From assembly GCA_001462345.1 (NCBI GenBank), contig LIUM01000002.1, forward strand, positions 57,954 to 121,953: a stretch of DNA of 64,000 nucleotides, written 5' to 3'. The stretch comes from Fibrobacteria bacterium AD312 (GTDB taxonomy: Bacteria > Fibrobacterota > Fibrobacteria > Fibrobacterales > Fibrobacteraceae). The notes below the pieces were generated by a model, which was not told the origin of the DNA, did no database searches, and saw nothing but the letters and a program-made list of their open reading frames with translations. Below, in pieces: positions 9,826-18,367 of this stretch; position 1 is the first letter of the stretch; every line of letters begins with the position of its first letter. Made by a program: the position numbers and the translations under genes.

Positions 9826-11016
9826 ATGTCTAAAGTACTTATCATTGGCGCCGGTGGCGTAGCAAACGTAGTCGCACGCAAGTGTGCACAAAATAGTTCC
9901 GTTTATTCCGAACTACTGATCGCTAGTCGAACACAATCCAAATGTGATGCGATTGCCAAAGACATTCATAATATTCCTGTAAATACAGCAAAAGTAGATG
10001 CCGATAAATCAGAAGAAGTCGCTGCACTAATTAGAGATTTCAAACCAGAACTCGTAATGAATATCGCTCTTCCTTATCAGGATCTCACCATCATGGATGC
10101 CTGCCTTAAAGAAGGCGTTCATTATCTTGATACTGCAAACTACGAACCTAAAGACGTAGCTCACTTTGAATATAGTTGGCAGTGGGCCTACCACGAGCGC
10201 TTTAAGAAAGCGGGCATTATGGCTCTCCTCGGCTCAGGCTTTGACCCTGGAATGACAAACGTCTACACCGCCTATGCCAAAAAGCATCATTTTGATCAAA
10301 TCGATACTCTTGATATTGTAGACTGTAATGCAGGGAACCATGGAAAGGCTTTTGCCACTAATTTCAACCCAGAAATTAACATCCGAGAAATCACACAAAA
10401 TGGTCGTTACTACGAAAATGGCAAGTTTGTGGAAATTCCTCCAATGTCTATGCATCAAACAATCAATTATCCTGAAGTTGGTGATCGCGAAAGCTATTTA
10501 CTTTTCCACGAAGAACTAGAATCTCTCGTCAAACATTTCCCAGAAATCAAAAGAGCCCGTTTCTGGATGACTTTTGGCCAAGCTTACCTCACTCACTTAC
10601 AAGTTTTGCAAGATGTAGGCATGACCCGCATCGATCCTGTTCGCTTTAATGGCGTAGATATTATTCCTCTTGAATTCTTAAAAGCACTTCTACCAGAACC
10701 TGGTACATTAGGTGAAAATTACAGTGGAAAAACATGTATCGGTTGCCAGGTTACAGGTATAAAAGAGGGTAAGCCTAAAACTTACTTTGTTTATAATGTT
10801 TGTGACCATGCCGAATGCTATAAAGAAGTGAAAGCTCAAGCCATTAGCTACACTACAGGAGTTCCTGCAATGCTAGGCGGGTCTATGATTCTTAAAGGAT
10901 TATGGAAAGGTGAAGGCGTGTTTAATATGGAACAATTTGACCCAGATCCATTTATGGCTGAAATTGGTCAATGGGGTCTTCCTTGGAAAGAATTATTAAA
11001 CGTAAAGCTTGTTTAA
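9826..11016 (+). CDS. Carboxynorspermidine / saccharopine dehydrogenase family enzyme
   Basis: The 396-residue product begins MSKVLIIGAGGVANVVARKC, an NAD(P)-binding Rossmann motif in the form typical of carboxynorspermidine dehydrogenases, which condense diamines with aspartate semialdehyde for (nor)spermidine synthesis. Saccharopine dehydrogenase is the wider family and cannot be excluded. The ATG at 9826 is preferred over an earlier start at 9778 because GGAG lies five bases upstream and the protein then starts at the Rossmann strand. The decarboxylase partner is not in this window. A bidirectional terminator follows at 11061. Confidence 0.85.
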   Translation: MSKVLIIGAGGVANVVARKCAQNSSVYSELLIASRTQSKCDAIAKDIHNIPVNTAKVDADKSEEVAALIRDFKPELVMNIALPYQDLTIMDACLKEGVHYLDTANYEPKDVAHFEYSWQWAYHERFKKAGIMALLGSGFDPGMTNVYTAYAKKHHFDQIDTLDIVDCNAGNHGKAFATNFNPEINIREITQNGRYYENGKFVEIPPMSMHQTINYPEVGDRESYLLFHEELESLVKHFPEIKRARFWMTFGQAYLTHLQVLQDVGMTRIDPVRFNGVDIIPLEFLKALLPEPGTLGENYSGKTCIGCQVTGIKEGKPKTYFVYNVCDHAECYKEVKAQAISYTTGVPAMLGGSMILKGLWKGEGVFNMEQFDPDPFMAEIGQWGLPWKELLNVKLV

Positions 11017-11060
11017 TTTATTTAAACCAAGAGTCCTGGCTCAAAGTCTTGAAGAAATAC

Positions 11061-11096
11061 AAAAAAACGGCCTCGATGATATCGAGACCGTTTTTT
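11061..11096. terminator. Bidirectional Rho-independent terminator
   Basis: The arms AAAAAACGG-CTCGAT and ATCGAG-CCGTTTTTT (one mismatch) pair around a GAT loop and are flanked by A and T runs on the two sides. It lies between the dehydrogenase gene on the plus strand and the DUF3332 gene on the minus strand and can serve both. Confidence 0.85.
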
Positions 11097-11111
11097 AATT
11101 CCAAAGAAAAA

Positions 11112-11543
11112 TTATTTTTCAATGTTATACTGTGCAACAACATTGCCTTGTTGATCGAGAGCACGAACAACATCAGCATCACGTTGAAGAACGAGATCAG
11201 CTTGATGACCTTGAACATCTGTAAGAGAAACAGATAAAGAACCGTCTGCATTCTTAACAGCTGTTACGGCATTACCTTGAGCATCTTTTTCAAAATAGGT
11301 GTCACCAGAAGCTACTGGATTTGAACCAGTCCAGAATTCAATGGTATTGAAAATCAATAAATCACCGAGTAAACAAATTTCATAAACAGGAACAATCCAT
11401 GCTACTAGATTAACAACAGAGTTAATCCACTTGTCACCAAAAGATCCTGTGAACTTCTGAACCTTACCAAATAATGCATAGTTTCCATAGCAACCACTGA
11501 AAAGTATAGCAGCGCATGAAAGGGCTATTAGACGTTTTTTCAT
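11112..11543 (-). CDS. DUF3332 family lipoprotein
   Basis: The ATG at 11543 is chosen because AAGGAG lies about six bases upstream and it opens a lipoprotein signal sequence (MKRLIALSCAAILFSGC-type, cysteine about residue 18). The body has the DUF3332 pattern: a conserved GDKWINS segment, two hydrophobic helices (VVNLVAWIVPVYEICLLGDLLIFN) and IEFWTGSNP. The C-terminal 60 residues form a small polar beta-rich region. The family is known from Vibrio and Bacteroidota-like genomes but has no assigned function. It is divergent from the binding-protein gene at 12030, with a CRP-type site between them. Confidence 0.85.
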   Translation of the reverse strand: MKKRLIALSCAAILFSGCYGNYALFGKVQKFTGSFGDKWINSVVNLVAWIVPVYEICLLGDLLIFNTIEFWTGSNPVASGDTYFEKDAQGNAVTAVKNADGSLSVSLTDVQGHQADLVLQRDADVVRALDQQGNVVAQYNIEK

Positions 11544-12029
11544 ATTGAACTCCTTAATAGAATGAAAAATTTGAATGAATATATAAAAATAAGTCAACTC
11601 TTTCATATAAAAAAAAGAAATACTTATTATTACTCTATACAACGACATCCATATTCAAATGACCCATGTTGAATTTCAAGAGGTGATTATTATAAATGGC
11701 ATAAAAACGGGTAATTCACAAAATTATTTCAATGTTTTTTAAATAAAAAAACTTTATCCTATATGTGATATATATCACATATACCTAGAATAATAAAACT
11801 CTATAAACTTCTTTTATGAAAAACACAAAACACTATCGTACAAATACGAAATAAAAAGTACTTTTTTATAATCCCGTGAAAAAAGATTTATTAACAAATT
11901 AAAGTTCTAAATGAATTTGTACAGAAAAAAATATGTTTAATTTTTTTTATGTGTTATTCAAAGAAAATTACTTATAAATAATATTAAATATTGTATATTC
12001 GTTATAATATGATTGGAGGTTGTTTGATA
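11544..12029. other. 486-bp AT-rich divergent intergenic region
   Basis: No gene of more than 60 codons is supported here. The region separates the divergent DUF3332 and binding-protein genes and carries the CRP-type palindrome at 11760-11783. Near the plus-strand gene, TATAAT at 12003-12008 could be a -10 element, but no matching -35 was found. Confidence 0.6.
11760..11783. promoter_or_regulatory. Perfect CRP-type binding palindrome
   Basis: A 24-bp perfect palindrome contains TGTGA-N6-TCACA with N6 TATATA, matching the E. coli CRP consensus half-sites exactly. It lies about 217 bases upstream of the DUF3332 start and 247 bases upstream of the binding-protein start. Binding by a CRP/FNR-family protein is inferred. 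Confidence 0.65.
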
Positions 12030-13556
12030 ATGCAAAAAATAATATTTGTTTTTTTAGCTTTTTTTGCTATTTCTTCTGTTTTTGCTGCAGAACCGTTAAC
12101 AGTCTGGATTATGCCTAATGGAGCATCTCCTCAAGAAAAACTAGAGCAAGAACTTGAGTTATTCACAAAATCTACAGGAATTAAAACTAAAGTAGTTGTT
12201 CTGGACTGGGGTGAAGCTTGGAATCGTATTTCAACAGCACTCAATACGGGCAAAGACATGCCTGCCGTTCTCCAACTCGGGACTACTTGGATTCCTTATT
12301 TTGCCTCTCGAGGTGAACTTTTAGAATTAAACCCCTCTCTTTCTAAAATAGATCCGTCTCGCTTTGTTCCTGTAAGTTTTTATACCACTCATGTTGATGG
12401 AGATACCTCCATTTATTCTGTGCCTTGGTTTATTGATGCCCGAGCTATTCTTGCAAACGAAAGAATTTTAAAAGAATTAAACATTAAAGCAAATGACATT
12501 AGTACTTATAAAGGTTTTCTTAAAGCACTTAAAAAAATCAAAGCTGCCTCTTTAAAATTAGATGATGGAACGCCTATTCAAGCCTACGCGTTTCCTGGTA
12601 GAAATGACTGGAACATTCCACATAATTTTGCCCCTTGGATTTGGTCTAATGGTGGAAACTTTGTTGTCAAAAAGAACAACACCTACCAATCTAATCTACT
12701 CTCTCCAAAAACACTTCAAGGCATCGCCTTATATCTAAATTTTGTTTTAGACTCTGTAGTAGACGCCGCCAATTTAAATTTGAATACAGCTCAAATTTCT
12801 CAACAATTTAATAATGGCGAAATTGCTTTTATCTTAAACACCTCTGAAATCGTCATGCAAACTCGTTTTCAAGTAGAAGATGGGGGGTTACTCCATTCCA
12901 GAATAGGTAATGATGGCGTTGTTGTGTTCCCTGTTCCTAGCGGTTCAGCAGGAAGTGTTAGTTTTATCGGAGGCAGTAACCTCGCGATTCCAGCTAAATA
13001 CAAGAACAAAAAACAAGCCTTAGATCTTCTATTGTATTTAACTCAAGATCAATTCTTAGATGCTTACACTAAACAAATCGGCTTTTTACCTCCTTCTAAA
13101 AAGGTCCTTGAATCTTGGTCTCAAGATTCCGTTTATAATGTACTAGTGGAATGCTTAAAAAATGGACAAACCTATAGAGGAATTACCCAATGGGGCGAAA
13201 TAGAAGGCATCTTAGGGAAAACCTTCAGCTCTATTTGGGCATCAATGGAAATTGAAGGCCTCTATTCTGAGGAAAAAATTTACTCTATCTTGCGTGAAAA
13301 TGATTCCCTTATTAACGTCGCCTTAGGTGTAAATCAACCTAAAGATATCATTTCTCTAGAACAATTTAAAACTCTTTGGTCTAGTACACTTGAAGAAATG
13401 AAAATGGATGAAATCTTTTCTTCTGAAGAAAAGATGAGTGAAGCGGCGAATAAAAACGAAGAAAAATCAATTGTAGATAAAAAGGTCTCAATTGGAATAT
13501 TCATCTTAATGCTATTATTTGGATTTATTTTTGCATACCAAAGAAAGAAAAAATAA
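12030..13556 (+). CDS. Extracellular solute-binding protein (family 1-like) with C-terminal membrane anchor
   Basis: The ATG at 12030 is chosen because GGAGG at 12015-12019 lies ten bases upstream and a signal peptide follows (QKIIFVFLAFFAISSVFAA). Residues about 20-400 look like a sugar-type ABC binding protein: LTVWIMPNG, an N-terminal lobe with TGKDMPAVLQLGTTW, and PSGSAGSVSFIGGSNLAIP. Unlike a soluble binding protein it has a long C-terminal helical extension and then a single membrane helix (VSIGIFILMLLFGFIFAYQ) with a positive RKKK tail. No permease or ATPase gene is near. Only 23 bases separate it from a membrane diguanylate cyclase, so it more likely works as a tethered ligand sensor than in transport. 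That role is inferred. Confidence 0.82.
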   Translation: MQKIIFVFLAFFAISSVFAAEPLTVWIMPNGASPQEKLEQELELFTKSTGIKTKVVVLDWGEAWNRISTALNTGKDMPAVLQLGTTWIPYFASRGELLELNPSLSKIDPSRFVPVSFYTTHVDGDTSIYSVPWFIDARAILANERILKELNIKANDISTYKGFLKALKKIKAASLKLDDGTPIQAYAFPGRNDWNIPHNFAPWIWSNGGNFVVKKNNTYQSNLLSPKTLQGIALYLNFVLDSVVDAANLNLNTAQISQQFNNGEIAFILNTSEIVMQTRFQVEDGGLLHSRIGNDGVVVFPVPSGSAGSVSFIGGSNLAIPAKYKNKKQALDLLLYLTQDQFLDAYTKQIGFLPPSKKVLESWSQDSVYNVLVECLKNGQTYRGITQWGEIEGILGKTFSSIWASMEIEGLYSEEKIYSILRENDSLINVALGVNQPKDIISLEQFKTLWSSTLEEMKMDEIFSSEEKMSEAANKNEEKSIVDKKVSIGIFILMLLFGFIFAYQRKKK

Positions 13557-13579
13557 GTTTAAGAATTTAAATTAATTAA

Positions 13580-15400
13580 ATGACAGAAAAAAAGAACTCC
13601 ATTCGCTTAAGAAAGAGCATCATATTCCGAAGCCTTCTTATGCTAGTTATAACAATCACTCTTATTATGGGAGTGAGTGGTTCTGTTTTTATGTATTTTC
13701 AAAAACAAACACTTGAACAAGGTGTTTTTGAAAAAAACTCAAGTAACCTGAAGCAGATTTTACTCTCCATAGAACAAGAGCTTGATCAATTTGGAAGCCA
13801 ACTGTCATTACTTTCTAAAACCACTTCTGTTCAGCAAATGGATTCCATTGTTTCTGCAAGTTACTTAAAAAGCTTTGATGTCGCCTCTCTGTTTAATGCA
13901 GGTGAGTATGTGACTCTATATGATCGTCATAATCAGTTTATCTGTGATAATTCCATGATTGGTTCTTCTTTACCTCATCAAACATTTAAGGATTTTGATA
14001 AAGTAACGCCTCATCGTCCTTACACAACTAACTGGTATTCAGAAGATTTTATTCCTAATAAGTTTTTTGCTATTAGCGTTGGAGATAGAGCCGTAGCAGA
14101 TGGAACATTAGTTGCCAATTTTTCATTTAAGCGTATTTGGCAAAAATACGCTTCTCATAAAAATGGAGATAATGGTTTTTTAATTGCTTTTGATGATAAA
14201 AATCGTATTTTACTGTACCCTGATTTAAAAATGATATTAAATCAAGAACTTTATGCTGCTGATATAGGTTTAGAAAACTTCTCCGCTAAAACGCTGTCAA
14301 TTGATAAACCTACCTACATTATATTAAATAACGAAGAGTACTTGGCAACTTACAGCTATAACGCTCGTTACCAAATCGGAATTCTTTCACTACAACCGAA
14401 AGAAGAAGTTCAATCTTTAATTTCTGCCGTTTTCTATGGAATGTTTTTTTTGTTAACTCTTACGATTATTGCCGTAATCTTAATTATTCTTTGGCTATTT
14501 AAGAACTTTGCCTTTCCTTTACGAAATATTATTGAACATATCAATTATATCTCGAAAGGAAATTTCGATTCAGCACCTCTTCCCGATGTGGAAAAAGCCG
14601 ATGAACTTGGGATTTTATCAAAAGCATTTAATCAAATGCAATCCATTATTAAAAAACAAATTGAAGACTTAAATCAACACAAAAAGCATTTGGAATTAGA
14701 AGTTTTAGAACGTACTCGTGAATTAGAAGATGCCAAAAATCAATTAGATTTAATTTCTAGAACAGACGAGTTAACCAAACTCCCGAATCGTCGTGATATT
14801 CGCGAAAAGATTCATCAAGAGGCAAATCGTGCAGAAAGAAATCATCGCGATTTTTGTTTTATCTTTATAGATATTGATAAATTCAAAGACATCAACGATA
14901 CTTATGGGCACTATTGTGGAGACATTGTCTTAAAAGGTGTTGCTGATATTATTCGTAATAATTTAAGAAAGTATGATTATGTTGCTCGCTGGGGAGGTGA
15001 AGAATTTTTAACCGTTCTACCTGAAACAGATCTTAGTGGAGCAAGCATCGTTGCGGAACGCTTTAGAAAAAAAGTAGAGCAGATGAAGATTGAATTTTCA
15101 GACACCATTATTGGTGTTACTATTACTTTAGGTGTTGCTCTATACGATTCCAGATTAGGCGTTGATAGGAGTATTCAGCTTTCTGATCATGCTTTATATA
15201 AAGGAAAAACGAACGGTAGAAACCAAGTCGTAATTTGGGATCCTAAAGATACGTCTGAAGATGAATATAAAATGGCTTTATTAGACCAAAAGGCTTTTTT
15301 ATACGCATCTTGTCCAATTGATAACGAAGAAAAAAATGATCCTAGTGATTTTGAATTAGAACAGAATGAAGAAGAAAACTCTACTGAAGAAATAAAATAA
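13580..15400 (+). CDS. Membrane diguanylate cyclase (periplasmic sensor - HAMP - coiled coil - GGDEF)
   Basis: The 606-residue protein has a first membrane helix at about residues 15-36, a periplasmic Cache-like sensory domain (about 37-275), a second helix (about 280-305), a HAMP domain (LRNIIEHINYISKGNF), a coiled-coil linker and a GGDEF domain. The signature is RWGGEEF near residue 472, so catalysis of 2 GTP to c-di-GMP is expected. An inhibitory I-site RKYD sits five residues before GGEEF. The C-terminus is a long acidic tail. It follows the anchored binding protein by 23 bases, which suggests that the binding protein gates this cyclase. A terminator follows at 15422. Confidence 0.92.
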   Translation: MTEKKNSIRLRKSIIFRSLLMLVITITLIMGVSGSVFMYFQKQTLEQGVFEKNSSNLKQILLSIEQELDQFGSQLSLLSKTTSVQQMDSIVSASYLKSFDVASLFNAGEYVTLYDRHNQFICDNSMIGSSLPHQTFKDFDKVTPHRPYTTNWYSEDFIPNKFFAISVGDRAVADGTLVANFSFKRIWQKYASHKNGDNGFLIAFDDKNRILLYPDLKMILNQELYAADIGLENFSAKTLSIDKPTYIILNNEEYLATYSYNARYQIGILSLQPKEEVQSLISAVFYGMFFLLTLTIIAVILIILWLFKNFAFPLRNIIEHINYISKGNFDSAPLPDVEKADELGILSKAFNQMQSIIKKQIEDLNQHKKHLELEVLERTRELEDAKNQLDLISRTDELTKLPNRRDIREKIHQEANRAERNHRDFCFIFIDIDKFKDINDTYGHYCGDIVLKGVADIIRNNLRKYDYVARWGGEEFLTVLPETDLSGASIVAERFRKKVEQMKIEFSDTIIGVTITLGVALYDSRLGVDRSIQLSDHALYKGKTNGRNQVVIWDPKDTSEDEYKMALLDQKAFLYASCPIDNEEKNDPSDFELEQNEEENSTEEIK

Positions 15401-15421
15401 ATCGAATTGAAAAGCTACAAT

Positions 15422-15451
15422 AAAAAAAAGACCGTTATTAGGTCTTTTTTT
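15422..15451. terminator. Bidirectional terminator
   Basis: An A-run plus AGACC pairs with GGTCT plus a T-run around the loop GTTATTA. It lies between the cyclase gene on the plus strand and tRNA-Pro on the minus strand and fits both directions. Confidence 0.8.
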
Positions 15452-15452
15452 A

Positions 15453-15526
15453 TCGGGATGAATGGATTCGAACCATCGACCACTTGAACCCCATTCAAGT
15501 ACTCTACCAGACTGAGCTACATCCCG
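15453..15526 (-). tRNA. tRNA-Pro (anticodon GGG)
   Basis: The 74-nt minus-strand sequence folds as a full cloverleaf: acceptor CGGGATG with CATCCCG, D-arm GCTC/GAGT, anticodon arm CTTGA/TCAAG with loop ATGGGGT, a TGGTC variable loop, and T-arm GATGG/CCATT with loop TTCGAAT, then discriminator A. The anticodon GGG reads CCC and CCU proline codons. CCA is not encoded. A terminator lies just downstream at 15422-15451. Confidence 0.97.
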
Positions 15527-15582
15527 TTCTAGGTGGGCTAAATTTAGTTTTTCCTTTTTGTTTGGCAACCCTCGAAGAGGAT

Positions 15583-16314
15583 TTATTTCCAATAACCAAC
15601 GATTAAAATTTCTGGTGTTGCCTTAGGATTTACCTTGCTTTTAAAAGCCACAATATGACGTAGACTTTTCTGTTTTAAGGCAATTCCTTCTCTTGGAATT
15701 CCATTTGTTTTAAGGGTTATTTTAAGAGCAGGAACTGTTCCACCTTCCTTTATTTCATCTAGTTTATCTATGTTCAGCATCACTGATTTGTAGGAGACAG
15801 AAAAAGATTTTTTGGCGTCTGAATCAAGAGCTAAATCAGGACGATTTTTTTTATCTGGGCTCCATGCGTAAAAAGTCCATTCCCTTGTTTCTCCTGCTTT
15901 ATAATACCCCGCATCAAACATTTTTTCACTGAAGAAAACAGGAGATTGAACTTCACCTGTTACTGTTGTTTTATAGTAAGCACCCGACGTATCTACAAGA
16001 ATAATGTTATGATTAAACTCCCCTTCCATAAAGGCTGTATTTAAATCAAATTCAATCGAAATCGTTTCATTTGGTTTAATCAAAGAGGGGTATTTGAAAT
16101 TAGAAGCTCCCGTATTTTGACTCATTACGGATTCCAAAACAATTGTATTAGAAGTCGTATTTGCTCCCTTTAGAACAATATGACGAACATCCCCTTGTTC
16201 TAAAACACCTACAGAATATGGTTCTGGGACAAAGCGAATTTCTGTATTTTGTGCCAAAATAGGTAAAGCCGAAAGGCTAAATAAAATGATTAAAAATAAT
16301 TGTATTCTTTTCAT
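15583..16314 (-). CDS. Periplasmic DUF1573-like Ig-fold protein
   Basis: The ATG at 16314 opens a signal peptide (KRIQLFLIILFSLSALPILA), so it is preferred over a TTG 15 bases upstream. The 243-residue product is beta-rich. Residues about 25-115 resemble DUF1573/ASPM-type Ig-like domains (SVGVLEQGDVRHIVLKGANT, followed by an IKPNETISIEFDL strand pair), and a second similar domain may cover residues 125-243 with DAGYYKAGETREWTFY. Function is unknown. The gene ends about 57 bases from tRNA-Pro on the same strand and is divergent from the PFP gene. Confidence 0.6.
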   Translation of the reverse strand: MKRIQLFLIILFSLSALPILAQNTEIRFVPEPYSVGVLEQGDVRHIVLKGANTTSNTIVLESVMSQNTGASNFKYPSLIKPNETISIEFDLNTAFMEGEFNHNIILVDTSGAYYKTTVTGEVQSPVFFSEKMFDAGYYKAGETREWTFYAWSPDKKNRPDLALDSDAKKSFSVSYKSVMLNIDKLDEIKEGGTVPALKITLKTNGIPREGIALKQKSLRHIVAFKSKVNPKATPEILIVGYWK

Positions 16315-16444
16315 ATTCAAAAAATACAAAAAAATGGATAAGAAAGCCTATTTAACCAAGACCAGAGGTACTAATTCTTTTTTCTTTTAGACTTTTTTTT
16401 TAACTTTATGCCGTAAAATTTAACTTACTCCTAAAGAGGTTACT

Positions 16445-18109
16445 ATGTCTGATAATCTGTCTGTTCTGGGTAAAGCTCGCGCAGCTTACCAACCCAAACT
16501 TCCCTCTTCTTTGAAAAATGGTGCTTTGAAGGTTTCTATTAATAAAGGAACTGCCACAGAGTCCGTTCGTGATCAAGAAAAAATTAAGGCCTTGTTCCCA
16601 AACACTTACGGTGCTCCTGTTGTTTCATTTACACCTGCCTGTGGTTGTTCTTGCGGTTCTGAATCAAAAGCGATTCGTGTAGGCGTTGTTCTTTCTGGTG
16701 GTCAAGCTCCAGGTGGCCATAACGTGATTGCTGGTATTTTTGATGGCCTTCAATCCATCTCTAAAGAATCCGTACTCTTCGGTTTTCTTGGTGGACCTTC
16801 TGGTTTAGAAAACGGAAAATATATCCAGATTGATGCCAAACTAATGGACGCTTATCGCAATACTGGTGGATTTGATATTATTCAATCTGGCCGTACCAAG
16901 CTTGAAACAACAGAACAATTTGATCGCTGCATTAAAGTTGCTAATGATTTAAAATTAGATGCCATAACCATTATCGGTGGCGATGACTCCAATACAAACG
17001 CTGCTGTTTTAGGTGAATACTTCCAAGCCAAAGGCGCATCCTGCGTTGTTTGTGGTTGCCCAAAAACAATTGATGGTGACTTAAAGAATGAATATATTGA
17101 AACTTCTTTCGGTTTTGATACTGCGGTAAAGACCTATTCCGAACTCATCGGTAATATCATGCGTGATGCAAACTCCGCACAAAAGTACTGGCATTTTATT
17201 AAGCTCATGGGTCGCTCCGCTTCTCATATTGGTTTAGAAGCTGCACTACAAACACATCCAAATATTTGCCTAATTTCTGAAGAAGTGAAAGCCAAGAAAA
17301 TGAAACTTTCTGAAGTGGTTCAGTTTGTTGCTGATATCGTAGCAGAACGTGCTAGCCAAGGAAAGAACTTTGGCGTGGCTTTAATTCCAGAAGGCTTGCT
17401 CGAATTTATTCCTGATGTAGGCGTTTTGATTTCAGAACTTTCTGAAGTTCTTGCTCACCATGAAAAAGAAGTAGAAGGTTTAGACACACAAGCAAAAGTG
17501 GAAAAACTTTGTGGCTGGTTAAACACTGAATCCGCTAACGTATTAAAAAGCCTTCCAGTTGGTATTCAAGCTCAATTAATGCTTGACCGTGACTCTCATG
17601 GTAACGTTCAAGTGTCATTGATCGAAACTGAAAAACTAATTATTGAAATGGTTGCTAAAGAACTTAAAAAACGTTCCGACTTTAAAGGAAAGTTTGCTGC
17701 TCTTAACCACTTCTTTGGTTACGAAGGCCGCTGCGCCGCTCCTTCAAACTTTGATGCCGATTACTGCTATAGTCTTGGTTTTGCCGCATCTGTTCTCGCC
17801 TTCAATAAAATGAATGGTTATATGAGCTCCGTTCGCAACTTAACTAAAGGCATTGAAAACTGGACCGCTGGTGGTATTCCTATCACTATGATGATGAATA
17901 TTGAACGTCGTCATGGAGCAGATAAACCTGTGATTCAAAAAGCCCTTGTAGAACTTGATGGTGCTCCATTCAAGTACTTTGCCGCTCACCGTGATGTATG
18001 GGCTAAAACAGAATCTTACACTTACCCAGGCCCTATCCAATACTGGGGTCCAAGCGAAGTTTGTGATGTGACCAACTTCACAATCAAGCTTGAACGTGGT
18101 GCGATGTAA
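16445..18109 (+). CDS. pfp: Pyrophosphate--fructose 6-phosphate 1-phosphotransferase
   Basis: This 554-residue enzyme phosphorylates fructose 6-phosphate with pyrophosphate, a reversible step of glycolysis. It is of the long type seen in plants and spirochetes. GGDDS near residues 178-182 has Asp where ATP enzymes have Gly, and PKTIDGDL near 206-213 has the lysine typical of PPi use; both point to pyrophosphate as donor. LSGGQAPGGHN and GGPSGL are also present. The start at 16445 follows AAAGAGG by seven bases. A strong terminator follows at 18123. No ATP-dependent PfkA is in this window. Confidence 0.96.
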   Translation: MSDNLSVLGKARAAYQPKLPSSLKNGALKVSINKGTATESVRDQEKIKALFPNTYGAPVVSFTPACGCSCGSESKAIRVGVVLSGGQAPGGHNVIAGIFDGLQSISKESVLFGFLGGPSGLENGKYIQIDAKLMDAYRNTGGFDIIQSGRTKLETTEQFDRCIKVANDLKLDAITIIGGDDSNTNAAVLGEYFQAKGASCVVCGCPKTIDGDLKNEYIETSFGFDTAVKTYSELIGNIMRDANSAQKYWHFIKLMGRSASHIGLEAALQTHPNICLISEEVKAKKMKLSEVVQFVADIVAERASQGKNFGVALIPEGLLEFIPDVGVLISELSEVLAHHEKEVEGLDTQAKVEKLCGWLNTESANVLKSLPVGIQAQLMLDRDSHGNVQVSLIETEKLIIEMVAKELKKRSDFKGKFAALNHFFGYEGRCAAPSNFDADYCYSLGFAASVLAFNKMNGYMSSVRNLTKGIENWTAGGIPITMMMNIERRHGADKPVIQKALVELDGAPFKYFAAHRDVWAKTESYTYPGPIQYWGPSEVCDVTNFTIKLERGAM

Positions 18110-18122
18110 TTCGTAATACATG

Positions 18123-18158
18123 AAAAAGGCCTGAAAGTGAATCTTTCAGGCCTTTTTT
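18123..18158 (+). terminator. Rho-independent terminator of pfp
   Basis: The arms AAAAAGGCCTGAAAG and CTTTCAGGCCTTTTT pair perfectly around the loop TGAAT, followed by a T-run. The symmetry also allows use by the minus-strand gene ending at 18172. Confidence 0.92.
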
Positions 18159-18171
18159 TATGGTAGTTTAA

Positions 18172-18363
18172 TTATTTAATGCTAGGTAATTTTGCGATAT
18201 CTCTAAAATCCAATTTGGATGAAGAGGGCTCAGATATTGAGACTAATCGAGCAATGGACTTACCCGAACGTTCAATTACAATCTCTTCTCCTAATAGAGA
18301 GACTTGATTCAAAAGGGCTCCAAAATTTTGGCGCACTTCCATTGCGGAAACAATCTTAGCCAT
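18172..18363 (-). CDS. Phd/YefM-family antitoxin-like protein without adjacent toxin
   Basis: The 63-residue product has the full N-terminal Phd/YefM fold: VSAMEVRQNFGALLNQV, then GEEIVIERSGKSIARLVSI, which forms the DNA-binding dimer. The C-terminal toxin-binding tail is short (about 15 residues). No toxin ORF follows: the next feature downstream is the pfp terminator. It lies four bases after the OmpA-family gene and is probably read with it. It may be an orphan antitoxin or a repressor; toxin partner elsewhere cannot be excluded. Confidence 0.85.
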   Translation of the reverse strand: MAKIVSAMEVRQNFGALLNQVSLLGEEIVIERSGKSIARLVSISEPSSSKLDFRDIAKLPSIK

Positions 18364-18367
18364 ATAA

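Noticed and set aside
15356..15592. 78-codon minus-strand reading frame across the tRNA-Pro gene
   Set aside because: It spans the whole tRNA and the terminator and has no ribosome site; the tRNA fold is complete.
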